NCBI RefSeq assembly: GCF_016900095.1
Contig: NZ_JACJJP010000005.1
Span: forward strand, 62,001-126,000
Length of the DNA: 64,000 nt
Direction of reading: 5' to 3'
Source of the DNA: Gemmiger formicilis
GTDB taxonomy: Bacteria > Bacillota > Clostridia > Oscillospirales > Ruminococcaceae
Shown here: piece after piece, positions 8,063 through 16,587 of the stretch
Numbering within the stretch: position 1 is the first letter of the stretch
Layout of the letters: every line of letters begins with the position of its first letter
Translations under genes and position numbers: made by a program
Notes under the pieces: model-generated
Told to the model about the DNA's origin: nothing
The model's input: the letters and a program-made list of their open reading frames with translations, nothing else
Database searches by the model: none

Positions 8063-8641
8063 TCAGGAATGGGGATAAAAATCGCTCACGGTGTTGGTCA
8101 CCAAGCGGAAGGTGAGCTGCGCCATGTGCTGGGGACTTTCCTCACATCCGTGGGACAGCCAGTCTTTGATCAGGCCCACGCCGCCGGCCACGCAGTAGGC
8201 ATAGGTGTATTTCAGATTGTCCATCCGCTCGGGAAAAGCTTCGCGCAGGGCAGCCAGGCTGTACTGAGAAAGCATCTCCTCGATGCGGTGCAGAAAGCCG
8301 ATGTCCCCGTGGGGGCCCAGCAGGGCGGCACAGATTTCCCGGTTGTCGAACAGAATGGCAAAGATATCCTCGATGAAAGGAAAACTGTCTTTGTTGAATG
8401 GACTGACCGGATGGGTCCGGATGGTGTGCAGGATTTCATCGAACAACTCGTCCTCCACGCTTTCCAGCATATTGTAGATGTCGGTGTAGTGCAGATAGAA
8501 GGTGGAACGGTTGATGTCCACCAGGTCCACCAGCTCTTTGACGGTCACCTCGTTGACACTTTTCTCGGACATCAGCTGGGCAAGACCATGCCGCAGCAGC
8601 GCCTTGGTGCGGCGGATGCGCCGGTCCGACTTCTTTTCCAT
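8063..8641 (-). CDS. TetR/AcrR-family transcriptional regulator
   Basis: 192 residues. The N-terminal HTH covers residues 5-55: RRIRRTKALLRHGLAQLM, then VNEVTVKELVDLVDINRSTF, then YLHYTDIYNML. The variable helical C-terminal domain is of the kind seen in Firmicutes TetR_C_8-type regulators. It is divergent from the YhgE-like gene with about 215 bp between them, the usual arrangement for a repressor of a membrane protein; that regulation is inferred. The signal it senses is unknown. Confidence 0.85.
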   Translation of the reverse strand: MEKKSDRRIRRTKALLRHGLAQLMSEKSVNEVTVKELVDLVDINRSTFYLHYTDIYNMLESVEDELFDEILHTIRTHPVSPFNKDSFPFIEDIFAILFDNREICAALLGPHGDIGFLHRIEEMLSQYSLAALREAFPERMDNLKYTYAYCVAGGVGLIKDWLSHGCEESPQHMAQLTFRLVTNTVSDFYPHS

Positions 8642-8735
8642 GGAAGCCCTTCCTCCCGTTTGTAAATTATTTGTGACTGTTCAACATCATACAACATAAT
8701 GTCGATTACTGGTCACGGCGATGCGAAATTGTCGG

Positions 8736-8764
8736 TTGAGTCCCTTCCTCCTGTTTAGTATAAT
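8736..8764 (+). promoter_or_regulatory. Sigma-A-type promoter of the YhgE-like gene
   Basis: TTGAGT (8736-8741), a 17-bp spacer and a consensus TATAAT (8759-8764), about 95 bp before the proposed start codon. It lies in the tetR/yhgE divergent region, where a TetR operator would be expected (dyad-like ACATCATACAACATAATGT just upstream). Confidence 0.65.
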
Positions 8765-8858
8765 TCTCGATGCAGCAAAAAGCAATACAGCGACGAATAA
8801 ACAACACAATGTCTTGCTTTTTGCGCAGACAGAGGAAAGGAAGCGATTTTTTCGTTCT

Positions 8859-11744
8859 ATGCTGAAAGGTGAATGGAAAAAGCTGCTGAGCAACAGGCTG
8901 ATGCTCGTGGTGGTGCTGGCCGTCATCGCCATCCCCACGATCTACACCACCCTGTTTCTCGGTTCCATGTGGGACCCCTATGGCAGCGTGGAAAATCTGC
9001 CGGTGGCGCTGGTCAATCAGGATCAGCCGGTGGAATATGAGGGAAAAACACTGAATGTGGGCGGCCAACTGGTGGAAAATTTGCAGGAGGATGCCTCGCT
9101 TGACTTCCGGCTGACGGATGCGGACGATGCGGCCCAGGGCCTTGCGGATGGAACCTATTACATGGTGATCACCATTCCGCAGGATTTTTCATCCAACGCG
9201 GCGACGCTGACCGATGAGCAGCCCCGGGAGATGGAACTGGAATACGAAACCAACCCGGGTACCAACTACATCGCCTCCAAACTGAGCGAAACCGCCATGA
9301 AAGAGATCCAGGCGGGGGTTCGGGAAGAGGTGACCAAAACCTACGCCGAAACCATGTTCGATCAGCTCGCCCAGGTGGGGGACGGCATGCAGGAGGCTGC
9401 GGACGGCGCAGGCGAAATCCAGGATGGAACCCGGCAGCTGGCCGACGGCAACAATACCATCCGGGAAAATCTGGAGCTGCTGGCGGACAGCACCCTGACC
9501 TTCCGCAGCGGCAGCGAGACCCTCACCGAAGGGCTGGCCCAGTACACCCAGGGGGTGCAGCAGCTGTCGGACGGTGCAAAGAAGCTGGATGACGGGGCGG
9601 CACAACTGAAGGATGGCGTGGACCAGATGGGAGCATCGGCGCCGGAACTGACCCAGGGGGTGAGTGCCCTGAACAACGGCGCGGCCCAACTGGCCCAGGG
9701 GGCGGCCCAGGCCAAGACCGGCAGCGATACGCTGGCCGGCGGCGCAGCCCAGGTGGATGACCAGATGAAAACCCTGAACGAAGGTCTGGCCCAGCTGCAA
9801 AGCCAGACCGAGACGCTGCCGGATTCGGCATCCGCGCTGGATGACGGGGCGGCGCAGGCACTGGACGGCGCAAAGCAGGTCCAGCAGGGGGCTCACAATC
9901 TGGCCGATGGTGCCCAGCAGGCCCAGGAGGGGGCGGATGCCCTGAATCAGGGGCTGCAGGCGCTGAGCGGACAGTCGGATGCATTGAATCAGGGGGCAGC
10001 AGGGCTGAAAAACGGGCTGGATTCGCTGGCCGCAGCAGTGGCAGGGTCCGCCGGAGCAGGCGACAGCCTGAATGCGCTGGCCGGGCAGCTGAATGAAACT
10101 GCCCAGGCAGTTCAGGCCGGGGCAGTCACGCTCCAGGACCCCGCTGCGCTGGCCCAGACCATCGCGGACAACACCGCAGCCGCCCAAAGCGGGGACCCGG
10201 ATGCCCTGAACGCCCTGATCGCGGCAGCCGACGAGCTGGCGACGGCAGCGCAGCAGAATTATCAGGCGGCGCAGACCGCCGACAACGCCCGCCAGCAGGC
10301 CGCAAATGCGCTGTCCGGTGCGGCGGAAGCCCTGGGCAGTGCATCCGGGGACACGGGAACCGGAGAGCTGAGTGCCGCGGTCACCCAGCTGCAGCAGGGC
10401 GCAGCTCAGCTGCAAACCGGGCTGACCGCTTACACCGCCGGTGTGGACCAGGCAGCCGCAGGCAGTGCGGCGCTGGCCGATCCGTCCAGCGGCCTGCCCG
10501 CCCTGCAGGCGGGAGCGCAGCATCTTTCGGATGGAACGGATTCCCTGGTGACCGGACTGACCCAGCTGCAGAGCGGTACCGGCCAGCTGGCCCAGCAGGC
10601 CCCGCTGCTCACCGGAGGAATCGCCCGGGCTGCCAGCGGCGGCGCGGCCCTGCAGCAGCAGGGCACCGCGGTGCTGCGCCAGGGCGCCGACCAGCTGAAC
10701 AGCGGTCTGGATGCACTGGCTGCCGGCAGCGGAAGCCTGCAAAGCGGTATGAACAGCCTGAACGGCAAGCTGCCCGCCCTGACCGACGGCATCAGCCGGC
10801 TGCAGCAGGGCACGAAGGATTTGAAGGACGGCACGGCGCAGCTGGTCAGCGGTGCCGGAACGCTGACCCAGAACAGCCCGGCGCTGAATCAGGGGGCCGC
10901 GGCGCTGACCGACGGCGCGGTCCAGATCCAGGACGGTGCTCGGCAGCTGGCAGACGGCAGCGGCGAACTGGCGGACGGCATTGACCGGCTGACGGACGGT
11001 GCCGGAACCCTGCAGAGCAGCCTGGCGGATGGCGCGGAGGAGATCCGCAGCACCAACACCGGCGATGCAACGGTGGAAATGTTCGCTGCTCCGGTGACCG
11101 CCACCGAAACCCAGCTGACCCAGGTGCCCAACAACGGGCACGGCATGGCCCCCTACATGATGTCGGTGGCGCTGTGGGTGGGCTGCATCGCCTTCAGCCT
11201 GATGTATCCTTTGACCGAATATATAGGCAAGCTGAAGAGCGGTGCCGCCTGGTGGCTGAGCAAGGCCTCGGTGCTGTACGCCATCGCGGTGGCACAGGCG
11301 CTGGTGATGGTGGCGGCGCTGCACGTCATCAACGGGTTCGACCCGGCCCGGATGGGTCAGACTCTGCTGGTGGCCTGTGTGGCCTCGGTGACCTTCATGT
11401 CGGTGATGTACTTCTTCACCAACCTGATGGGCAAGGTGGGCAGCTTTTTGATGCTGGTCTTCATGGTGATCCAGCTGGCCGGCTCGGTGGGCACTTATCC
11501 GCTGGAGCTGTCGGGGTCCTTCGTGAAGTATCTGCATGACTGGGTGCCCTTCACCTATACCGTCACCGCCTTCCGCTGTGCCATCTGCGGCGGCGGGAGC
11601 GTGACCGGATGCCTGGCTTACCTGGCGGTATGGCTGGTGGTCTTCACGCTGCTGACCATTCTGGTATTCACGGTGCGTGCACGGCGCATCAAGGCGGAAA
11701 AGCCTACCCTGATGGTCTGGCTGGAACAACACCGCCTGGCCTGA
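8859..11744 (+). CDS. YhgE/Pip-family membrane protein with a very long repeat domain
   Basis: 961 residues. One N-terminal transmembrane helix (LMLVVVLAVIAIPTIYTTLF) is followed by the conserved YhgE/Pip N-domain (VALVNQDQPVEYEGK). Next comes a Gln/Ala/Gly-rich extracytoplasmic repeat region of about 600 residues built from LxxGAxQLxxG-type heptad or 11-mer units, and then about five C-terminal helices of an ABC-2-like permease domain. The family includes phage infection protein Pip and type-VII-linked YhgE/EsaA-like proteins. Start taken at MLKGEWKKLL; AGGAAAGG lies rather far upstream, so the start may be off by a few codons. Probably controlled by the divergent TetR. Confidence 0.85.
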   Translation: MLKGEWKKLLSNRLMLVVVLAVIAIPTIYTTLFLGSMWDPYGSVENLPVALVNQDQPVEYEGKTLNVGGQLVENLQEDASLDFRLTDADDAAQGLADGTYYMVITIPQDFSSNAATLTDEQPREMELEYETNPGTNYIASKLSETAMKEIQAGVREEVTKTYAETMFDQLAQVGDGMQEAADGAGEIQDGTRQLADGNNTIRENLELLADSTLTFRSGSETLTEGLAQYTQGVQQLSDGAKKLDDGAAQLKDGVDQMGASAPELTQGVSALNNGAAQLAQGAAQAKTGSDTLAGGAAQVDDQMKTLNEGLAQLQSQTETLPDSASALDDGAAQALDGAKQVQQGAHNLADGAQQAQEGADALNQGLQALSGQSDALNQGAAGLKNGLDSLAAAVAGSAGAGDSLNALAGQLNETAQAVQAGAVTLQDPAALAQTIADNTAAAQSGDPDALNALIAAADELATAAQQNYQAAQTADNARQQAANALSGAAEALGSASGDTGTGELSAAVTQLQQGAAQLQTGLTAYTAGVDQAAAGSAALADPSSGLPALQAGAQHLSDGTDSLVTGLTQLQSGTGQLAQQAPLLTGGIARAASGGAALQQQGTAVLRQGADQLNSGLDALAAGSGSLQSGMNSLNGKLPALTDGISRLQQGTKDLKDGTAQLVSGAGTLTQNSPALNQGAAALTDGAVQIQDGARQLADGSGELADGIDRLTDGAGTLQSSLADGAEEIRSTNTGDATVEMFAAPVTATETQLTQVPNNGHGMAPYMMSVALWVGCIAFSLMYPLTEYIGKLKSGAAWWLSKASVLYAIAVAQALVMVAALHVINGFDPARMGQTLLVACVASVTFMSVMYFFTNLMGKVGSFLMLVFMVIQLAGSVGTYPLELSGSFVKYLHDWVPFTYTVTAFRCAICGGGSVTGCLAYLAVWLVVFTLLTILVFTVRARRIKAEKPTLMVWLEQHRLA

Positions 11745-11757
11745 TCCATAATGCATC

Positions 11758-11795
11758 GCCCCGTTCCATGCGGTTGCATGGAACGGGGCGTTTTT
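11758..11795 (+). terminator. Terminator of the YhgE-like gene
   Basis: Perfect 14-bp stem CGCCCCGTTCCATG / CATGGAACGGGGCG with loop CGGTTG and a T5 run. Confidence 0.9.
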
Positions 11796-11811
11796 GGCGG
11801 CGGAATGCCGC

Positions 11812-12099
11812 AGTATCCGCCAGCCGCAAAGCCCGGCTGTGCAGCCGCTGTGGGCCATCCTCCAGCGCCAGGTAGAGCACCTCGCTTTTCCGCGTTGCGC
11901 ACCCCAAAAAGGCCCCTCCACCGCACACAGCGAGGCACAGCTGCAGCGCCATCCAGCTCTTTCCCACTTTGGGTGAACCACCCAGTATGTACAATCCCGG
12001 AGCCAGCAGGCCATCCACCAGACAGGCCATCGGTTCTAGGGGGTGCTCGTACAACTCCTGCATCGTGTAAGTTTTCAGTTCTTTGGTTCCATTCGTCAT
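11812..12099 (-). pseudogene. 5' fragment of a RepA-like AAA ATPase
   Basis: Starts MTNGTKELKTYTMQELY and keeps the Walker A motif GSPKVGKS and the following YLALEDG strand. It closely matches the first 95 codons of the gene at 29547-30627. Homology stops at about 11812, where the reading runs into the YhgE terminator region, so the Walker B and C-terminal parts are gone. It is divergent, with only 72 bp, from the XRE/acetyltransferase-like gene at 12172. The same pair occurs at 30.6/31.5 kb. Confidence 0.75.
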
Positions 12100-12171
12100 C
12101 GCATTTTCCTTTCTGCCTCGCGGCCTTACTTGTTATGCTTTTTCCCCAGCCAGGTAACCAAGAGGTATCCC

Positions 12172-13086
12172 ATGACATTCGGTGAAAAACTCCGCCGCGC
12201 CCGCAAAGAAAAGGGTCTGACGCAAGCCGAGCTTGCTAATCAGGCCGGGTTGGGGCTGCGGACGATCATCGCTTATGAAAAGGGCGAGACCTACCCGCAA
12301 AAGCGCTCTACGTATCAGACATTGGCGGACATTCTGGGCGTACAGGCGGACGACCTGCACAACGAGGAAACAGCAACCTCTGCTGCGCCCCTTTCCCGCG
12401 CCCAGTGGGAGAACGCCAAACAGCGCTACGAAGAACTGCTCCCGGACGGCCCCGCCTGGCCGGGCGATTCTTCCTATGAAGAATACTGCGAAAAAATGGC
12501 GCAATCGTCCAATGCGGACACCGCGCGCAATTCCTATAAATCGACCGGATCAGAGTTGCCGCAAATCACGATCCGCCCGGCCCTGGCGAAGGACTTTCCG
12601 ACGCTATTGCAAATCCGCAAGGACCGCTACCAGTTCGACGCCACCCGTGCAGGCGTTGACAAAAGCCGACTCCCCGCTTTTGAATCACAACTCGAAGCCC
12701 TGACACAGTCCCTTGTTGGTTGGATTGCCGCCGGGCAGTGCTTCCTGATGGAAGCCAACGGCCGCCCCGGCGCCTGGTTCGTCTTGCAACTCCCCGCGCC
12801 GGACGCCTACACGGCCGCGAACAAACGAAAAGGCGGCGCGAAGGCAACGGCCTCCACGCCGCTGCCCCGCGCCACCATGCTGGGCCCTTATACAAGCCCC
12901 CGTTTTGCAGGTGCTTCCAAGTACATGCTGTCCTTCTGCCAAGCCTGCTGCCCGCGGCTGGCGATCGAGGCGCCGCTGGACGATCCGCTCAGCCGGTTCC
13001 GTTTGACCTACTGGCTGGATCAGGGGTTTGTGCCGGATGCACGGGTGGCAACTGGCGGGGCTGTTTTCCTTGTCTTACACAGCTAG
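12172..13086 (+). CDS. XRE regulator fused to a GNAT-like C-terminal domain
   Basis: 304 residues. The HTH is at residues 1-60 (MTFGEKLRRARKEKGLTQAE, then GLRTIIAYEKGETYP, then LADILGVQADDL). A linker follows, then a domain beginning ITIRPALAKDFPTLLQIRKD and ending FRLTYWLDQGFVPDARV. Its opening and closing strands resemble those of GNAT acetyltransferases, but I cannot identify an acetyl-CoA P-loop. It is the intact paralogue of the broken gene at 31455. Linked to RepA-like genes in both places, so probably a regulator of an element's maintenance. Confidence 0.65.
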   Translation: MTFGEKLRRARKEKGLTQAELANQAGLGLRTIIAYEKGETYPQKRSTYQTLADILGVQADDLHNEETATSAAPLSRAQWENAKQRYEELLPDGPAWPGDSSYEEYCEKMAQSSNADTARNSYKSTGSELPQITIRPALAKDFPTLLQIRKDRYQFDATRAGVDKSRLPAFESQLEALTQSLVGWIAAGQCFLMEANGRPGAWFVLQLPAPDAYTAANKRKGGAKATASTPLPRATMLGPYTSPRFAGASKYMLSFCQACCPRLAIEAPLDDPLSRFRLTYWLDQGFVPDARVATGGAVFLVLHS

Positions 13087-13177
13087 ACTTTTGGTTGCAA
13101 ATCAGGAAGGCGTTATAATTGTTCTTGATATTCGTCTGTTTTTGGGAAAAGACGGCTATATCCATCACCAACCCTAG

Positions 13178-13342
13178 AGGGTGTACCTGAAAAATCCTCA
13201 GCACTGTTCAATTCTACTAAAAAGTAACGTCTGCTGCGTTACTCAACCTTGAAATACCCCAAGTATTTCTGCGGTTTCGTGCCTTGCATCCGCCACTTTT
13301 TAGCGAATTTTCCAGCACTTTTGCTTTATCAGATACACCCCT
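13178..13342. mobile_element. MITE-like element with long imperfect terminal inverted repeats
   Basis: About 165 bp. The ends AGGGTGTACCTGAaAAA and (complement) AGGGGTGTATCTGAtAAA begin inverted repeats that continue inwards through GCACTG / GTGCTG, AATTC and CTAAAAAGT. It has no coding capacity. The size and terminal structure fit a miniature inverted-repeat element in the gap between the XRE gene and the M16 peptidase promoter. Confidence 0.75.
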
Positions 13343-13557
13343 AACGCGCTTTGGCAAAACAACTGTCCTTCTATTCACCAGAATCAACAACATCTGTGTT
13401 TCCTATATGCTTCTTTGACTTGGCTTGTGTGCAGAGGGAAGTAGGGTCCCACCGGGCCAGCAGAGAAAGTCCACGTTGCGCCGTACAACCGTCACCGCGC
13501 AGGCTCCATGAATCCATACAAAATAGAGCCTGAAGCGGACAGAATCGACAAATCAAA

Positions 13558-13586
13558 TTGACAAAACCGCCGGTACTTTTTACAGT
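13558..13586 (+). promoter_or_regulatory. Promoter of the M16 peptidase / desulfidase genes
   Basis: Perfect -35 TTGACA (13558-13563), 17-bp spacer and -10 TACAGT (13581-13586). A second TTACAGTATA repeat overlaps and follows the -10. Confidence 0.6.
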
Positions 13587-13602
13587 ATATTACAGTATAA
13601 GT

Positions 13603-13626
13603 AACCGACAATTCAACCGACAATTC
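13603..13626. repeat. Two 12-bp tandem repeats in the M16 leader
   Basis: AACCGACAATTC is repeated exactly (13603-13614 and 13615-13626) just after the putative promoter and about 58 bp before the start codon. It is a candidate operator for the downstream genes. Part of it (GACAATT) recurs in the repeats at 5777. Confidence 0.6.
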
Positions 13627-13683
13627 GCGCCTGCCGTCCCGGAACGGCCGCTATCCCAATCGCAGAAAGCGAGGAAACCATCC

Positions 13684-16566
13684 ATGAACACGCCCCTTCA
13701 CGGTTTTACCGAAATCCGGCAGGCCCCGCTGCCCGAACTCGACGCCACCCTGCACGAGATGGAACACGCGCAGACCGGCGCGCGGCTGGTCTGGCTGGAG
13801 CGGGACGAGGCGAACATGACCTTCGGCATCGCCTTCCCCACCCTGCCGGGCGACGACACCGGCGTCTTTCATATTCTCGAGCACTCGGTGCTCTGCGGGT
13901 CGGACCGCTACCCGGTCAAGGAGCCCTTCGTCGAGCTGCTCAAGCACTCGATGAACACCTTTTTGAATGCGCTGACCTTCCCGGACAAGACGCTCTACCC
14001 CATTTCCAGCCGCAACCCCAAGGACTTTCTGACCCTGATGCGGGTGTATCTTGACGCCGTGTTCCAACCGGCCATCTACCACAACCCCGCCATCTTCCGG
14101 CAGGAGGGCTGGCGGTACGAGTTTGACGCCGACGGCCAGCCCCACTACAAGGGCGTCGTGTTCAACGAGATGAAAGGCGCGTTTGCCGATGCGGATGAGC
14201 TGGAGACGAACGCCCTCAACCGCGCCCTCTTTCCCGACACGCCCTACCGGTTTGTGTCGGGCGGCGACCCGGCACGCATCCCGGACCTGACCTACGAGCA
14301 GTTTTTGGCCGCCCACCGCAAGTTCTACGCGCCCTCCAACGCGCTGATCTTTCTGGACGGCGCCGTGGACCTGGACGCCGTGCTGCAAGTGATGGACGAG
14401 GAATACCTGCGCGGCTTTGCCCACAGCGAGCGCACGGTGTTTCCGCCGCTGCAAGCCCCGGTGGACGGCGGCGTGCAGCACATCGAGTACGAGGTGGCCA
14501 GCGAGGCCGAGGAGCCCGGCCGCACCCGTCTGGGCTACGGCTTTGTGCTGGGCAGTTACGCCGACCGCGAGACGCTGGTAGCCGCCCAGGTGCTGGCCCA
14601 GGTGCTGGCCGGGGACAACGAATCCCCGCTGTGCCGGGCGGTTTTGTCCCGCCAGTTGGCCCGGGACCTGATGCTGCGGGTGTACGACAGCGTGGCCCAG
14701 CCCTGGCTGCAAATGGAGATCACCGACCTGCACGCCGAGAACGCGGCCGCCGCCGAGCAGGCGGTTTTTGACGAACTGCGCCGCCTGGCCGAGCAGGGCA
14801 TCGACCGCGCCAAGCTGGAAGCCGCCCTGGCCCGGCGGGAATTTGAGATGCGGGAGCGGGATTTCGGCCCCTACACGCCGGGCGTGGGCCTGTGTATGCA
14901 GACGCTGGAAAGCTGGCTGTACGGCGGCCAGCCGGAAGCGAACCTGCAGGTGGGTGACCTGTTCGACAGCCTGCGCGCCAAGATGTGCGAGGGCTACTTT
15001 GAGGACCTGCTGCGGCGCATCTTCTTAGAAAACCCGCACAAGGCCAAGGCGGTGCTGACCCCGAGCCACACCGCCGGCGAGGCCCGCCGCCAGGCCGAGG
15101 CCGAGCGCCTCACTCGGGAGGCCGCGGCCTGGACCGAAGCCGACCGCACCGCGCTGCAACAAAAGCAGCAGGAGCTGGACGCCTGGCAGCAAACGCCGGA
15201 CAGCCCCGAAGCGCTGGCCACGCTGCCCAGCCTGACGCTGGCCGACCTGCCCGCCGCCCCCACCGACCTGCCGCTGGAAACGGCCACATGGGCGGGGATT
15301 CCGATGCTGCGGCACCGGGTCAAGACGCGGGGCATCGTCTACGTGACCTTCTACTTGGACGCCGACGGCCTGCGCCCCGAGCAGATGAGCGAACTCGGCT
15401 ATCTGTGCCAACTGCTGGGCCACCTGCCCACCCGGCACTACACGGCGGAACAGCTCAACGACCGCATCCGGCTGACCTGCGGCGAACTGCGGTTCTACGC
15501 CACCGCCTATGCGATCCCCGGCGAGACCGACCGCTGCCATGTCAAGCTCTGCCTGAGCCTGAGCGCGCTGGAGCCCAAGCTGGACGCAGCGCTGGACCTG
15601 GCCGCCGAGGTGCTGACCACCACCGACCTGAGCGCCGAGCCCGCCGCCCGGGACATTCTGCGCCAGCTGCGGATGCAGCGGATGCAGAACTGCATCATGG
15701 CCGGGCACAATGTGGGCATCGGCCGGCTGACGGCCCAGTTCTCGGCTGCCGGCGCGGCGCAGGAGTATCTGACCGGGTTTGCCGGGTACCAGTGGGTCAA
15801 AGCCCGGGAGGATCATTGGGACTGGGCCGCCCTGCGCCCGGCCTTGCAAAGCCTGCTGGACGCCATCGCCTGCCAGGCCCGGCTGACGCTGGCCGTGACC
15901 ACCGACCATGACCTGGCCGGGCAGGCCGCCGCCCGGCTGGCCGCGGCCCTGCCCGCAGGCGCCGCCGCCCCCGAAGCCACCGCGCTGGCCCCCTGGGGCG
16001 CGCGGCGGGAGGGCATCGCCATCCCGGCCGACATCGCTTTTGCCTGCTGCGGCGGCAACGTTCTGGCAGGCGGGCAGCCCTACACCGGCGCCTGGCAGCT
16101 GGCATCCAAGCTGCTGGGGCTTGAATACCTGTGGAACGCCGTGCGGGTACAGGGCGGCGCTTACGGCACCGGGCTGGCGGTGCGGGACACCGGCCTGGCG
16201 GCCTGCTGGTCCTACCGCGACCCGCGGGGCGTGCAGAGTTTGCAGGCCTATACCCGCTGCGCGGAATTTCTGCGCCAATTCTGCCGGGAGGGCCGCGATT
16301 TGACGGGCCTCATCATCGGCGCGGTGTCAGACAGCGAGCCGCTGCTCTCGCCCCAGGCCCAGGGCACCACCGCCGACACCTGGTACTGGCAGGGCGTGGA
16401 CTACGCCGAGCGGTGCCGCCGCCGTCAAGAACTGCTGTCCGCCACGCCGGACACGCTGCTGGCCCTGGCCGACGCGCTCGAAACGGCGCTGCAAGGCGGC
16501 GTCTGCGTGGTGGGCGGCCGGCCCCAGTTGGAAGCCTGCGGGCTGGACAGCATCGAGAGCGTTTGA
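13684..16566 (+). CDS. M16C-family zinc metallopeptidase (presequence-protease type)
   Basis: 960 residues. The inverted zinc motif HxxEH is HILEH at residues 63-67, and the distal glutamate lies in NEMKG at residue 162. The length and order match the one-chain M16C peptidases (PreP, insulinase superfamily) with four homologous domains forming a closed chamber that degrades peptides. No signal peptide is seen, so cytosolic peptide turnover is likely. Start at ATG 13684 after AGCGAGGAAACC. The next gene, a cysteine desulfidase, follows after 21 bp, which suggests an operon for peptide and amino acid catabolism. Confidence 0.9.
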   Translation: MNTPLHGFTEIRQAPLPELDATLHEMEHAQTGARLVWLERDEANMTFGIAFPTLPGDDTGVFHILEHSVLCGSDRYPVKEPFVELLKHSMNTFLNALTFPDKTLYPISSRNPKDFLTLMRVYLDAVFQPAIYHNPAIFRQEGWRYEFDADGQPHYKGVVFNEMKGAFADADELETNALNRALFPDTPYRFVSGGDPARIPDLTYEQFLAAHRKFYAPSNALIFLDGAVDLDAVLQVMDEEYLRGFAHSERTVFPPLQAPVDGGVQHIEYEVASEAEEPGRTRLGYGFVLGSYADRETLVAAQVLAQVLAGDNESPLCRAVLSRQLARDLMLRVYDSVAQPWLQMEITDLHAENAAAAEQAVFDELRRLAEQGIDRAKLEAALARREFEMRERDFGPYTPGVGLCMQTLESWLYGGQPEANLQVGDLFDSLRAKMCEGYFEDLLRRIFLENPHKAKAVLTPSHTAGEARRQAEAERLTREAAAWTEADRTALQQKQQELDAWQQTPDSPEALATLPSLTLADLPAAPTDLPLETATWAGIPMLRHRVKTRGIVYVTFYLDADGLRPEQMSELGYLCQLLGHLPTRHYTAEQLNDRIRLTCGELRFYATAYAIPGETDRCHVKLCLSLSALEPKLDAALDLAAEVLTTTDLSAEPAARDILRQLRMQRMQNCIMAGHNVGIGRLTAQFSAAGAAQEYLTGFAGYQWVKAREDHWDWAALRPALQSLLDAIACQARLTLAVTTDHDLAGQAAARLAAALPAGAAAPEATALAPWGARREGIAIPADIAFACCGGNVLAGGQPYTGAWQLASKLLGLEYLWNAVRVQGGAYGTGLAVRDTGLAACWSYRDPRGVQSLQAYTRCAEFLRQFCREGRDLTGLIIGAVSDSEPLLSPQAQGTTADTWYWQGVDYAERCRRRQELLSATPDTLLALADALETALQGGVCVVGGRPQLEACGLDSIESV

Positions 16567-16587
16567 AACGCCACCGAGGAGGATACC

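Noticed and set aside
9189-12014. A very long open frame antisense to the YhgE gene
   Set aside because: It mirrors the repeat-rich YhgE sequence, has low-complexity Gln/Gly/Arg composition and no recognisable domains or RBS. The plus-strand protein is clearly the real one.
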